A DNA stretch of 64,000 nt, from assembly GCA_905250115.1 (NCBI GenBank), contig CAJNOI010000078.1, forward strand, positions 347,813 to 411,812, written 5' to 3'. The DNA is from Adineta steineri. Taxonomy: Eukaryota; Rotifera; Eurotatoria; Adinetida; Adinetidae. The position numbers were made by a program, and so were the translations under genes. Each line of letters begins with the position of its first letter. Position 1 is the stretch's first letter. Positions 22,511 to 36,727 of this stretch are shown piece after piece. The notes below the pieces were generated by a model. That model made no database searches and had not been told where the DNA came from. It saw nothing but the letters and a program-made list of their open reading frames with translations.

Positions 22511-25500
22511 TTTTATTAAAATGAAGTGATTGTAGGCAGACAGTTATCGTTATATAGTACTTACCTTGCTCTGTCTACTATATATGGTAGTTATATCTTC
22601 ATCATATCGCCCGTGGAAAGAAAAGCTTGACAAGTTCAAAGGACATCATGCGTGACAATGTCATCAGCATATTACATACTACGAAAAAAAAAATCAATGA
22701 CACATATTTATTGATATTTATATATATGACATATCTTACACAAGATTATCAATAAATACAATGAGAAGAAAGAATGTTATATTTAACAGTGTATAATTGA
22801 AAAATGTTTTCATATAAATAATATGTTTATAAGAATATGTTTCAATTTAGTTCGATAAAATTGAAAAATCTATTAGTTGGATTTGTAAATTCTTCAATTC
22901 AATTAATGAAATCAATTTAATTTGATATAATCTTTATTAAGAGTATTTTCAATAGAGATTGATAAAAATTCTATAGATTCATTATCAATGAAATTAGATT
23001 GTATATCTATCTAATGTATACAAAGATATACATAATAAAAATAATACTAACAATACATAGCTTGTACCAAGGTAATATGGATTTAATAAACAAAGATGTT
23101 ATGTAATCATGAAAATAACTTAAGTATAATACTTTAATAGAATAATGCAGAACACGTGAATGTGGGTGTTATATTGATAATTTCTATACTTGTAGATTAT
23201 ATCAATTTGAAGCTATTTGTTCATATTTAGAATAATTTTGATTATGTTTATAGATATATAGTGATATATTATCAATTACCTATGTTTCACATACGATATG
23301 TCAGGGTTACCCAATTATTCGTTTTTATCTAGTACATTCCTCTTTAGTTTTGATACGTTACAAACAAATTTCATTAGATTATATGTATATTGAAATATTC
23401 GTCTAATTAATTATTTTCGTACATGTTTATTTCAAATAAATAAAAGTGTATGTGATATTTTTTTTCTTCACATAATACTTATTCTAGTGAGAATATTTTC
23501 TTCTTTTTATATTAAAAGAAAGGAAGTGTGAATAAGACTTGAACATATAACAAAACATTCTTTCTCGTTTATATTAAGTAAATAAAATCAACCTTCGTTT
23601 TTTATTCGAATAAATATATCTCACACATATTTAATTTCTTAAGTAAATGATTATATAAAAACTATCATTGTCGAATATTTCCTTGATAACAAGTGATTAA
23701 AAACTAACAAATTATTGAAGAATTTTTTTGTATTTCTAAGAGATATTTACTTATGATTAATACGTAAAGGGTGTTGAAGAAAAAGATGAACACGTAGTAA
23801 AAGAGATAACAATAATGATCGAATTGATATTACGACATAAGAAACGAAGAAGATGAAGGAAAAAAAACGTATGTCATCTTATGAAATTAAGTAACAATAA
23901 AAGAATAAATATCATGCAAAAGTTTGTTTATCTTACGCAATTTACTATTTAAATATCTATGACATTGTTTGAACTTATAGGTGAAAGAAAATATTTCATC
24001 GATATAGAAAAAAAACGAACAAATATTCGATTATAGAAATAATTGATAAATGAAGAGCTCTTATATTTTGAGTATGTTTGCTCATATGAAAAATAATTCT
24101 GTATATTTATATCGTTACTATTTAGCTTTTATTCATACATATATTTGTTCCGTTGTATATGTATGTTAGAGACGAGAGAGAAAAAAAACAGGCGAAGACA
24201 TTTACATGAAATAAGTTTGAATTATCGTTTTTTGGCACAAATTGGAATTCATTTTGTAGTTTAATATATCGATGAGTTTCATATTGTGTTAAAATCGATA
24301 AATTCAATAATTAATATCATTCTTTTTTTTTAAATATTATGTCATTAAAAATCTTACATAAACGTTTTTTTTTCTCATCTTTGTTTTAGCATCTTTTGTT
24401 ATGAATTTAATATTAACTATGTGTATGTGTGTTTATCTGTTTATTACTCAACTAAGTGTAAAAAAGACTATGAATGTATTAATTGATGAGAAAGTCACGT
24501 TCGTTCTATTTTATTTTCACTAACAGGTGAAGAAAATAATTTAGTTCAACGATCACATACTCATCTATATTTTCATTTATACTTAGAACTGATGAGTAGA
24601 TGTCTCGAGACATATATATGTCAAAAGGCAGTAGACCGTTTTGTTTAACCAGATTAGGCATTGTCCAAGTATTATTCTTCTATGACAAATATAGAAGCTT
24701 ACATGTCTCTCTCTTACGAAAAGAACGAATTTGACTTTAAAGGATATACATCTATATGCAGAGTGGACTACTGAGCTCAGTTCAGCTGCTTACATTTCTC
24801 TATTGTTACATGTGTAAAAATTTGATCTTGTACAAATATCGTCGTTCAATCAATATAGAATATATATATATCTATATAGTTGCGTCAGCTTAAGAACCAT
24901 ACGATTCAATTATTGAGAATATACAATACAATCTTACAGAAATAACAAGATGATAATAACGATTATGCAGATTGAGACAACGAGAAAGGCATTTAATAAA
25001 AAAAAAAAGAGAACTATATTGAACAATAGGAGAGGAGGCGAAGGGATAAAGCATGCCATAGTCAGGATTTAGAGAAAACGAATTAGTAGACAGAGAAAAA
25101 AAAAGTGTATACAAATATACAATTTATATTCAATTGATCATTTTTACAACTAACACAATTCTACTTAACAGATATAAAACAAGATACTTTCAAATCTAAT
25201 AAGAAATAAATAAAATCTTGTTTTATTTTTTTTTTGTGAAACAATGATTACTATTTATTATCAAATATGTCTTTTTCTAAGTAAGTTATCATTTCTTTTG
25301 TTTTATATATATATTCATTACGACATTGACACGTATTTATGTGTGGATACATATATTTGAGAAATGTCATTGAAATATCGATCCGTACTTAAACTATGAT
25401 TGATCATGATCATTCTTTATTGGTCTTATTAGTAAATAACCTTGAAAGAAGAACTTGACATTCGAATATTTTTCTTCAATTAATAATAGAAATGATAATC

Positions 25501-26588
25501 TTTTCGACTGTAATTTCAACTACCCCATATAGAATCAATAATTATGTATGATAATGTGTATGAACAAGGTTATCTTTTCAAGTACATATTTTATGAGTGA
25601 CTCTTTTTATATATTTGATTGAGGATTTTAGTCTTTATTTCCTTGTTAATTAATCGAGCAAATAAAACATTCTTGTCAACCTGTATATTCATGAGATACA
25701 AATGAAAGACAACTCAGACATTGAAATGATTGATACATAGGCCGCCTAGTTAGAACGTGTATGTAGAAATACTAGTAAGATTGAGCTCGTCAATATTTAC
25801 ATCACGAACTAGATGAGAAAATGCCTATTTGTGGTAATAGTAATGGACACAATCGAAAAAAAGAAGCGAAAGAAGACTAGAGAAATGTATCTGTATTGTG
25901 AACACGTTTTGAATGTTAGACGTTTGATCGATAAAAGTGAAGAAGAAGCAGAAACAACGGACATAAAATGTCGGATTAAGGCGGCAACGCCGTGCTACTG
26001 AGAAGAACGTGATGTAATTGGAGATCATCGGGTGCGTGAAAGCGAAAAAAAAACGATACAAAATCTAGGTGTTCGCGTATAATTGCTCGGTGACGCGTCA
26101 CGTACAGAATGTATGCGACATAGAACACTTAGGAATGGTACGGGAAGGTCAGTAACGAAAGACTTAAGCAACAACGAAGAAAGAATCACCACGAACATGA
26201 AATTCTTCTTCTTACGTCTCTCCAATTAATTTCTCTTGTTTCGCTTTAATCCTTCTTCTCTCACTGTACTAAGAAGAACGTAGAGAGAAGAAGAGAAAGA
26301 GAGAGAGAGAGACAGGGAGAGAAAGAAAAGAGTTAACTAGTTGGTGGTGGTATTTGACAGTGAATTAAAAGAAGTGACTTTACCATTGGAATTTAGTCGA
26401 CTAAGGAGTAGGCGGTAGAGATAAGATTGAGAGAGAAAGAAAGAGAGAAAGAGAAGAAGAAATAGAGAAGAGATAAAGAGAGCTGTGTGATAGTCAATAA
26501 TTTGTAAACTTGCGAAGTGAGCGACAGCTGAGTTCACTTTCATTCACTTACTTTTTTGGTCTTCATAAAACATACATATATACGGACT
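22511..26588. other. Long intergenic region of about 4 kb
   Basis: AT-rich, with no protein-like frame and no RNA gene that I could recognise. The last 350 bases, upstream of the chitin-binding gene, change character. GA-rich tracts lie at about 26271-26332 and 26425-26480 and probably belong to its promoter or 5' leader. Confidence 0.5.
26271..26332 (+). repeat. GA-rich tract upstream of the chitin-binding gene
   Basis: Almost pure purine run of AGAGAAG and GAGAGAGA words about 260 bases before the start codon at 26589. A second one follows at about 26425-26480. Such tracts can bind GAGA-type factors or keep promoters open; that role is inferred. Confidence 0.5.
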
Positions 26589-29500
26589 ATGATGAGGCAG
26601 CAGTTTCTTATAGGTAAGTAAATGAAAAGAATAATTCAATAAAATATTGAAAACAATATATGTATATATACGTATTCATTTATTTAATAATACAGGTCTG
26701 CTAAGTATTTTATCAGCAATAACAATTTATCTACCTGCAGAAGTAGCATCATTTACACGTTGTCCTGAACGTGGTACAACAGATTCTCCTACAATAAGTT
26801 ATTATTCCGACGAAAAGTTTTGTAATGTATATCATAAATGCAATTGTTCTCTTACACAATGTCATGTTGTTGAATCTCATGTCTGTCCAATTGCAAAAGT
26901 TTATTCAAAAGAGAAAGCAACTTGTTTAGGTTTGTAATTTTTTTTAATAAAAAATTCTTATTTTTCTTTTTCAAATTTAGATATCGAAGAAGAAGGTTGT
27001 GATTCAACATATGTACAATGGGTACAAACTCATAGTAGTAACAGTGATGATGATAACGACAAAGATACAGTTGCTATTATGGTATCAGATTCTCTTCTTC
27101 CATCAGCATCAAGTAAAGATTTTGAATGTGAACAAGGTCAACCAGGCAAATTTAGGTATATAGATTATATTTATTAAGTCAATTTCCTATGATATGTTTT
27201 ACTTTATTAGTGATCCAAATATTTGCAATATATTTCATGTATGTATAACTCGAAATGAAAAAACAGTTGATCAACCATTTATGTGTCCATATCCAACTGT
27301 ATTTAAAAGTGGTCCATCCGGGAAAATGTTTTGTGCACGACCACAAGCAAATGATTGTCATGGTAAAGCATTCTATCGTACAATGGAAGATTCAACAAAT
27401 TTAGCAAAAAATATAAATATGGATAATGATGATATAACTAGTTATCGTTTACCTGAAAATACACTTATGATTGAAAAATGTACTAAATCAGGTTTATATC
27501 CTGATAGTCTTTATTGCAATGCTTATCATAAATGTACAACAAAAAACGAAGATGAACAATATTTATGTGAAAATCAATTATTATTCAATCCTGAATCGAA
27601 TATTTGTGATTATCCAATAAATGTTGTTTGTGGAGGTAAAAAGAATATCATTTGATGATATTTATATTTATTAAATTTAATTTTTAGGTAAAGGTTTACT
27701 TCGTCGTCCAACAGGTTTTTCAAATGGTACAGTTGTTAATTCTTCATATATAATGGTATATGGTACTGAATTACGTCCTGATTGTCCATCGGATGTATCC
27801 AATGTACTTGTTGCTGATATGAATTATTGTAATGTTTTTTATCATTGTCAATCAGGTCGTGGTTCAGTTTATATGTGTCGTGAAGGAACAGTATTTGATT
27901 CTACAAATCAAGAAGGTGTTAGTTCATGTCGTTTAGAAGAATTAATTGATTGTGGTAATCGTTTGATTTTAACTTCACAAGGTAAACGTTCATCAACATA
28001 TATAAAGAAAGATAAGCCAATGACAAATACAAATTTCTTTGGTTTTGATACTAATCAATCAAAAGAAAAAAATATGATATTAACAAAAAATCTTCATCCA
28101 AAATATTCGAATTTTATCTTATTACCACCACCAATGCAAAATCAAAAAGTTATTGTTAATGTTCCATTTGATTGTAAAGGACGTATTGATGGTCATTGGC
28201 GTGATACACGTTATTGTGATGTATTTCATGCTTGTATTGCTGGTGAACAAAAACGTTCTTATGGTTGTAATCAAATAGGTGAACGATTTTATTTTGATGA
28301 TGCTTCACAAAAGTAAAATAAAATAAAAATATTTTTGAAATTCAATAAAAAAAACATTTTTTTTCTTTTATTCAGATGTGAATTTGCTAGTAGAAATCAA
28401 AATGGTTGTCCAGCAAATCAATATTATACAGCAATTGAAGCTATTCCAGCTGTACCTGGAGCACAATTAAGTACAGGTAAGATGATTTAATTAATAGTAT
28501 GTAAGAAAATATATTGAATAATTTACTTTAGAAGCACCAACAGAACCATGGAAAATATTTATTCAATCTCGTGAACAATTTAGTTGTTCAGGTATAATGA
28601 AAGATAATTTTTTTTTCAAGTTTTTAATTAATTTTGTTTTTGATTAAATAGGAAAACAAGATGGTTTTTATGCTAGTCGTTGGTGTAATGTATTTTATCG
28701 ATGTTTTACTGGTATAGCTAGTGCTTTTCTATGTCCAAAAATGCCAAGTGGTGCTCGATTATGGTGGGTACAACATGGTTCACCACAAGGTATTGCACAA
28801 GAAACAGCACAATGTACATGGCCATGTGAAACAGGTCGTCGATGTTCAAGTTCAGGTGGCATTATTGTTGATTCTGGTTCAACAGTTAGTGAAAGTCAAC
28901 AAGAAGCAGAAACTGTTTTTTCACAATCACTTTGTACAACTTCATCATCATCATCAGGCAATTTCAATCCAGGAACAAGCTCAGGTGGATCAGGTAGTGG
29001 TAGTGGTAGTTTTGTACCACAAATACCTTCAACTGGTGGATCATCAAACGCAGGTAATAGCGGATCAGTTAATCCAGGCACTGGATCACAACCAAATATC
29101 GATGGTAATTTTATACTATTTAAAAAAAAAGAATTTAAAAATTAATCTGTATATTTTTAGGATCATTTACAGTTGATTCTGATGTAAGTTGTATTGGACA
29201 AGCTGATGGTGTCTTTCTTGGAAGTCGTTATTGTAATGTATTTCATCGTTGTGTTAGTGGTACTCGACGAGATTTTCGTTGTCCACGTGCTACAAATACA
29301 CCCTATGATCTTTGGTGGAATCAACAAACTCAACAATGCGATTGGCCATGTAAATTTCTTCTTTCTATATTAAATTAATTAATTAATAAATATGAATTAA
29401 ATTTTAGGTCGAATACAATGTGCTGGCTCTGTCTATGGTACATCTACATCTGCTCAACAAGTTCGTACAGAAAATGCATTATTATTTAGTAATGAATGTG

Positions 29501-32500
29501 CTGGTTATCAAGTTAATGTTAATGCTAATTCTAATGTTAATATGGGTATTGTCAATAATCAAGCAATGGTTTATTCATCAATGCCTCAAGAACCTGAACC
29601 AACACGTAGTTCAATGTCTAAATTAATTGAAAATCCTGATCCAAATTTTATTTGTACACAATCTGGTAAATTTCCAACACGACGTTATTGTAATGTTTAT
29701 TATGAATGTTCTGATGCTGGTCTACCACCAATACAAACATTTGAATGTGTTGATAGTTTCTTTGATCGTAGTCAAGGTTTATGTATGCCAAAAGATCAAG
29801 TTCCATGTTTAGGTGGTATATATCCATACGATTCAGTTCCAATTGATCGTAATCCAGATTCATTACAATGTTCAACTAATTCAGGTTTTCAATTACATAC
29901 ATCAAGACAATTTTGTAATATCTATTATTTATGTGATGGTACACAAACAACACCAACAACATTTCGTTGTTTTGATCGTCAAACTCAACAAGAAGGTATA
30001 TATGATCCATTTGCAGAACGTTGTGATTCACGACGAAATTCCAATTGTCAAAATGCTATATTAAATTTAAGTCAAACACAATTATATCGTTCCATATCAA
30101 TTGATCATACACGTTTACCTGATTTATCAACATTACCATGTAAATATGATCAACAATATGTTATTGAACATGAACAATATTGTAATTTATATCATGTATG
30201 TAAACAAGGTGATTATCATTTATATGCTTGTATATCAAATGGTGAAGATAATCAACCAACATCATATTTCTATCAACCAAATGGTCAATGTGCTGCACCA
30301 TTATCAACATTATGTCCAAAAACAAAGAATGTTTTTAGTTATGGACGTTTATTAGCTACTGCCAATAGTGAAATTTTTCAACCATTTATTATGCCCGAAC
30401 AACAACAACAACAGCAACAACATAATTATGGTTCAATACCAATTCAAGAACGTGTTGAACCCATTCCAAAATGTCGTTCAACAGATAATTATATAATTTC
30501 ACATGAACGTTATTGTAATTTATTTTATGGTTGTAAAGAAGGTGAACTTATTCTTTATGCATGTGTTGATCGTTTAACAAATACATATGGTGGATTATTT
30601 CAATCATCAACTGGAAACTGTATACCACCCAATGAAAATTCGAATGAATGTCCAACAAATGAATTTTTTCGTCCAATAATTATTCCAACAACACGTATAT
30701 ATCCAAATGTGGCATTTCGTTCATATACAATGCTTGAAACATCAAATGAAACATTACGAAATCATCATGAAAAAAAATTTAATGAAACAAATGAAATAAA
30801 ATCATCATTTTCATGTGTAAATCGTGCTGATGGTTATTATGAATCTGAATGGTGTAATGTTTTCTATCGATGTTTTGCAGGAAAACGTATTAATGAACAT
30901 TGCCCATCAGCTGCTAGTCAACCATCATTGAATTATGATCTTTGGTGGACACATCAAAATTCTATATATAATTCAAGTAATCCACGTTATTTTGGTGGTA
31001 AAGATTATATAGTTAAATGTGAATGGCCATGTAAAGTTGAATGTAAAAAACCAATATGGATATCAACAGAAAATACAAATGGAAATTCTGAAAAAGTTTT
31101 AAAACAAGATCAAGAATTTCGTCCTGATTGTTCATTACTTAATAATAGAAAGATTGAAAATGCCATTCCAACAACACAAAATATGGTTATGTATTCAGAT
31201 ATACCAAATCCATCAAATTATACATGCCCATTAAATTCACAAGGTGTTAAAATTCGTCTAGCTGATCCAAAATATTGTAATGTTTTTCATGAATGTACTA
31301 ATTCAAAATTAACAGGTTCATTTCTTTGTATTGAATCACAGTTTGATACTAAAGAAAAAGATTGTATACCATTTACATTAATCAATACTTGTCCACAAGA
31401 TCGACGTTACTCATATTCACGTTCACGTTTAGCTGCACAAACATCAGCTTCAGCATATTTTGAAGCTGTTGAAGTACGAAGTGTAAATCCAAGTGGTTAT
31501 GAATGTATTACAGATGGTATTCATACAGATCCAATGTTTTGTAATCTATTTCATGCTTGTTCGGGTCGTACACGACGAACATTTCAATGTCGTCAAACAG
31601 GTACAGATGGTATCAATGATGGTGTATCAACATTTGATTTAAATACAAAGAGTTGTACAAAATTTTCATCATATTCATGTCCAACATTACTTTATAATCA
31701 AGAATTTGTTATTTTACCTGTTATGTTTAAACCACCAACAGTTTCACCATGTGGTAAAGAAGGTTTCTTTTCTGTATCTGATGTAACTGCTCAATATTGT
31801 AATATGTTTGCATGGTGTTCGAAAGGACATGGTGAAGCTAAAGTTTTTGAATGTGTTCCATCAATTCCAGGTGCACATTCCGGTGCATTTGATATGTCTA
31901 GACGTTCATGTACATCTCGTATTACATGTCCACGTGCACGACATTCTACACCCTATAATACAAGTTTACTTGCAATGACATTACGACCAAAAATAGTTAG
32001 TATTGGTAATCGAAAACAATTTTCATTAACAAGTACAATGCTTGAAAATGGTTACATTGCATTAGGTGTAGATTTTCAAACATCATTTACATGTCCATTA
32101 GGTACAACTGGATTTTATTCAAATCCAAATTATTGTGATGTTTTTCATTATTGTTATGAAACGGGTGAATTATCATCATTTGTTTGTGCATCTATGCCTA
32201 ATCGTTATCAATTATGGTGGAGTCATCAAAATGAACCAGGTCGACCAGATGTAAGTCATATTTGAATTTGAATTGCGTATGAAATTATTATTTTTTTTCT
32301 TTTCTAGAATGTATTTTGTGATTGGCCATGTAATTTACAAGGTAATTATGCTTGTCCATCTTATAAATCAAATCTTATGCGTGACAGACAACCTGTTGGT
32401 AATGTCGCACAACAAGAAGTTATTGAAGCAACATGTTCATCAGCACAAGTACCAACTGTAGGAGTTATTGTTAATGGTATTACACCAGATCCTGTTAATA

Positions 32501-33699
32501 TTATGACTCCAACATTTTATCCAGCACCTTCACCTGGTTTAAATAACATTGGTATAAATACTATTAATATAAATAATATTCAACAATCGCCTCAACCACC
32601 AGGTAAAATTTTTAAAAATCTCTTTTTTTCGTTCTTCAATGATAATTTTATTTTAGTTCAATCATCTGTACTTGGTTATCAACCATGTGCACCTTCAAAT
32701 GAATGGTATGTTAGTTTATCAACTATTCGATGTAGTTCATCATTTGCTGCAACGGGCTTTGCTCCTGATCCAAAAGATTGTTCAAAATACTATGCATGTG
32801 ATTCATTTGTTGGTTCAGATGGTATGTCATCAGGTAATTTAATGCAATGTTTAGCTGGTTTATGGTGGGATCAACAACGACGTACATGTGTACTTCCATC
32901 TGAAGTAGCATGTAATCCATATAATATTATTAATTCACAAGGACAAGGTGCATTTATCGACAATAATATAAACAGTATGATTTTTTTCAATAAGAACTAG
33001 TAAACATCTATGTAATGATCTTATTTCTTAGTTAACTTTCAACCGGCACCACCGACATTTCCATTTCCACCAATGGATACAACACCAAATGTTGTCTATC
33101 CACAACCACAACCACAACCACAACCGCAAATACCTATTCAAGGTGGTAGTCCAGGTACAATTATAAAAATATTAATTAGAGATACAAATAATATCTTTTT
33201 TTCGTACACTAGGATCAACTGGTCCACCATGTCGTGGTGGTCCATTATGTATTGATGTTGGACTTAATATTCTTCAACAAATGAAAGGCATACCTGGTCG
33301 ACCAGGCTGGTTGTATGTATTAAAATCTTCTTTATTTTTCTCTCTCTATATATATAATCTTAATATGAACTAAATTTTAGCTATAAATGTGACAGTCAAT
33401 GTGCTCTTGAAATGCGTTGTCCACCAGGTTTAATATTTGATGATATCTATCAACGTTGTGAATGGCCTGGTGCTGGTTCTCAACCAAATCAACGTTTAGG
33501 TAGTTTAAGAAATAAAAAACCAGATAATGATGATAAAAATTCAACTAAAACAAAAGTTAAAAAATTACGTTTAATGACAACAATGAAACAATTAAATTTA
33601 ACAGCATCATCAACAACAACATTATTATCAACAACAACAACAAAACCAACAACAACAGTATCATCAACAAATCAAACAACAAAACTTGTTGAACCATAA
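26589..33699 (+). CDS. Giant secreted chitin-binding (peritrophin-A) protein, 15 exons
   Basis: Exons: 26589-26613, 26696-26929, 26981-27155, 27211-27635, 27688-28312, 28376-28476, 28532-28591, 28652-29104, 29161-29349, 29408-32250, 32308-32602, 32657-32974, 33032-33154, 33213-33312 and 33381-33699. All phases agree, giving 2094 residues. An N-terminal signal peptide (FLIGLLSILSAITIYLPAEV) is followed by about 17 chitin-binding type-2 domains, each with the core YCNVFHxC and six cysteines. Some end with LWW..Q..CxWPC. Linkers are Gly/Ser-rich (about 28900-29100), Gln-rich and Pro/Gln-rich, and the tail is Lys- and Thr-rich. The family cross-links chitin fibrils outside the cell. In a rotifer, the trophi (jaws), gut lining or egg shell are likely sites, which is inference. 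Exon 10 alone is 2.8 kb while the others are 25-625 bp. Confidence 0.93.
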
Positions 33700-34188
33700 T
33701 TTAAGAACTTTATGCATATATGCTGTCATACAGTTAATGCATATTATAAAGACACGCATATACATATATATAGATACTTATTTAAAAAAATTTTTTTTTC
33801 TTTATTTATTCATAGGAGAAAATGCTGATAGCCGTTTGTTTGTTTTGTTTTGTTTTTCTCTGCAGCCTTTTTTTCTGTATATATAGATTGCTTTCCACGA
33901 CGAATTTCATTATCTTTTGTTGCAATTGTTGCAAAAAAAAACGTTCTTTTGTTTTTCTCCTTTCGTTTTATTATTAATATTATTATTATTTATTATCCTT
34001 GCGATTCTCTTGAAGAAATAAAAGAAAGAAATAATCTTCTCAAAAGATTAATCATGCATCGTTTACTTAATTTAAGTTTATTTTTTCATGACATAATCTA
34101 TCGATTTAATACTACGTTAAATTTGACCTTTTTCTTTTACGTAAGAATTCAATATAAAACACGATTGATATATATAGATATATAGATA
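33700..34188. other. 3' flanks of two convergent genes
   Basis: AT-rich, T-rich sequence. It probably holds the 3' UTR of the chitin-binding gene and the end of the convergent small gene. An AATAAAA near 34016 is a possible cleavage signal. No further gene is seen. Confidence 0.45.
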
Positions 34189-34557
34189 TTAACGCTTAAG
34201 TTTAATCTTGCATTTATTTTTGAAATTTATTTTTGATTCATGATGACATAAACATTGCATTTGTGAATGATTGAGTGATGAATAAAATTCTTTACGTTCT
34301 AATTGATTTATAAATCGACAAGGTATTTGTGGATCAAATTCAAATGAATCAATATGTGTAAAAAGAACTTTACGATGAGTTAAATTAATAGAATTATTTT
34401 GATTTAATGAAAAATTTTTTCGTAAAATTGATTTTTTTGTTGGTAGTCGATGATGATTTGTCATAATAATAAAATTACTTAATTCTATACTTAAATGTTT
34501 AAGAAAAAGAAAGAGAAATCTAGCTAAGATTTCTTCTGTTGTTGTTGTTGTTGTCAT
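34189..34557 (-). CDS. Small protein of unknown function with a KVLF motif
   Basis: A single open frame of 122 residues. It starts with a Thr run, then a helical hydrophobic stretch (ARFLFLFLKHLSIELSNFI), and a basic middle with KKSILRKNF and RKVLFTHIDSFEFDP (about residues 41-75). RKVLF fits the RVxF pattern used to dock protein phosphatase 1, and the SILRK...KVLF layout is seen in several PP1 regulators. This is suggestive only, since such short motifs occur by chance. The Cys/His tail (QCLCHHES) shows no full zinc pattern. No signal peptide is obvious. Frame length and composition favour a real gene. Confidence 0.5.
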   Translation of the reverse strand: MTTTTTTEEILARFLFLFLKHLSIELSNFIIMTNHHRLPTKKSILRKNFSLNQNNSINLTHRKVLFTHIDSFEFDPQIPCRFINQLERKEFYSSLNHSQMQCLCHHESKINFKNKCKIKLKR

Positions 34558-34908
34558 AAAAAAAATATATGCGAATAATTTTGCGCTAATTTTTAATAAA
34601 TAAGATATAAATTCAAATGAGAGTCAAGTAGAAATTTAATACCAGGATTACTTGATTCGTATATTTTTGTATGTATTAAGTTATATCATTATACGTTTTG
34701 CATATAGAATAACAATTAAGTGATATAAAGAACAAAGAAAATGAATGTTCATTTAGCTTATTAACTGAGCAAATATTTGAGATATGTCTCTGTACTCTAT
34801 CACTTGTTAACGAAAAGATATCTATTATGTATTTCTTCTAGAATTTGTTTTATTGTACAAAATTAAGTCTATTAAAGTAAAAACACATATTTTAAATTCC
34901 CATAAATT
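34558..34908. other. Intergenic, no gene seen
   Basis: AT-rich spacer between two minus-strand genes. It holds the promoter side of the KVLF-motif gene and the 3' end of the membrane-protein gene. Confidence 0.45.
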
Positions 34909-35907
34909 TTATGAAATGTTTGATCCAATCGAAGTATCACTGTCAACATGTAGAATTTTTCTATTGTGTTCATTTGAATCAGATTGACAACAATGAAAAT
35001 ATATGATAATACTAATAACAATGATAATTATTAATACAATAATAACAATACCAAAAATATAGAATTTATTCATAGATGATTTTTCTTTGGGTGTTTTATT
35101 AATATAGAGATCTGCCGTAGGATCTTCCTCCCAATTAACATTATTTGGTATTTTATTGAATGATTTTTCGAATTCAGCTACTGTTGGTGGTTCTGAAGTA
35201 CCTATCTTTTTAAGAAAGTAAAAATATATTTATACAAAATTTATGAAACTAGTTACTTTATAATAGCAAATATATGAGAAATTTTTATTTTTATTAGCAG
35301 TAGAACAAGGTTCCTCTGGTAAAAACTGTTGCTCTCGACAAATAATAGGACGATTCTTGAATATGTATATTTCTGTTGAAAAATTTTCATTTTTTTGTCC
35401 AATATTATTGATCGGCTTTGTTCTTACTGGATGTTTAAAATCTATTTCAGCTTTGTTATCATCACAATGATATTTACTGGAATCTACTGAACCGACACGT
35501 GTTAATACTAGTGGATTTTTTTTAAATGCATCTTTAGCTTTATGTATTATATTAAGATAAGTTTTTTCTTCTTTTATGATATTTTTGTTCTTCTCACATT
35601 TTACAACTGTGCCATTCCATTGTAGTAATGTAATAGATCCAACATGATCTTCTGGTAAAAATAAATTTCTATTTGAACATTTAATATATCCCACTTTTTC
35701 TATTGTTATATCACGTATAATATGACGTTCATATGGATTACAATGTATTATAGTTAAACTATTGGTAAATAAAACATCAATTACATAATTTTCTAAAGTA
35801 TTTTTGGATTTCTTCAAGAAAGAAAACGTATAATTAATCTTGATTATAAATGGAAAAATTAACAAAAGAATAGAACTTAAATGCATAATTATAATGATTT
35901 TTAACAA
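34909..35907 (-). CDS. Single-pass type I membrane protein of unknown function, 2 exons
   Basis: Exon 1 is 35907-35257 and exon 2 is 35205-34909, joined through GTAACT and AAAAAG in phase 0, giving 315 residues. The N-terminus is a strong hydrophobic signal (IIIIMHLSSILLLIFPFII). The ectodomain of about 220 residues has eight or so scattered cysteines and N-glycosylation sites (for example NGT, NFS). Exon 2 adds a transmembrane helix of about 24 residues made almost wholly of Ile, Val and Leu (FYIFGIVIIVLIIIIVISII), then CC and a short tail with NRKILHVDSDTS. I recognise no domain. Cell-surface receptor or adhesion roles fit the topology but are unproven. Confidence 0.7.
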
Positions 35908-36129
35908 GAAACAAAGCGCGTTTTTTACTACTCTTTAAAATACATACCATTTTTAATGCGATATGAAGCAAAGCATTTTTATTTTTTCGACGTACATATT
36001 AATTTTGTGAAATGACGATTTCAGCAATAAAACATCACAAAAACATGGTTTTGGTTAGGAACTTTACTTTTGTACATTTCGCGATAATTAAAATGAAAAT
36101 AATGATAAAATCTGTTAATCATATAATTG

Positions 36130-36204
36130 TGTGTGTGTGTCGGGTGTGGATGTAAATATGAGTACTATATTCATCACACACCTACACCCACACCTACCCT
36201 CAAG
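36130..36204. repeat. Telomere-like hairpin element B
   Basis: The G-rich left half has GTGTGTGTGTCGGGTGTGGA. The C-rich right half has CACACACCTACACCCACACC and ends CCCTCAAG. The halves are inverted with respect to each other around a loop of about 20 bases. Confidence 0.7.
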
Positions 36205-36727
36205 ATGGTTTTTATTACGTGAAAAACTGTGATTCTAAGATCCTGACAGTATAAATGAGTAAAAAAAGAATAACAAGAAAACACGAGAAAGAACAACAAA
36301 AGATTAGAGTAATGAAAGTAAAGATAAAACAAATGCATATTAGTAAAAAAGAAAAAAGCATGTTTAAACATGAGAAGAAAAAGATAAATAAGTTGTAAAA
36401 ACAAAAGATTCCGGAAAATCCTTGAGAAGTTGGGATTTCATCAATCTCATAATAACGAATAGAAGAACGAGAAGGAATAGAACTTAATCAGTTATCAACT
36501 ATTTCAACCACTGATTGAATAGATACAAATCTTTTGGATATTCTCAAACATTTTACTGAAAAATGCCTTTCAATCTAACATTGCCTGAATACGTCCAGAT
36601 TAACTTTTTCAAATAACAGTGTTCCATCTGTCGAGTTAGCAAGAGCAATTAAGTACTTCTCCCAATAGTAAGAGCAATGATCTTCTTAGTTGAAATTTTA
36701 TTCTTAAAACTTTCATGGAATTCAGAC

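Noticed and set aside
29627-30355. Several plus-strand frames rich in Ile, Val and His inside the chitin-binding gene
   Set aside because: Shadows of the long exon in another frame; the main frame has regular cysteine spacing.
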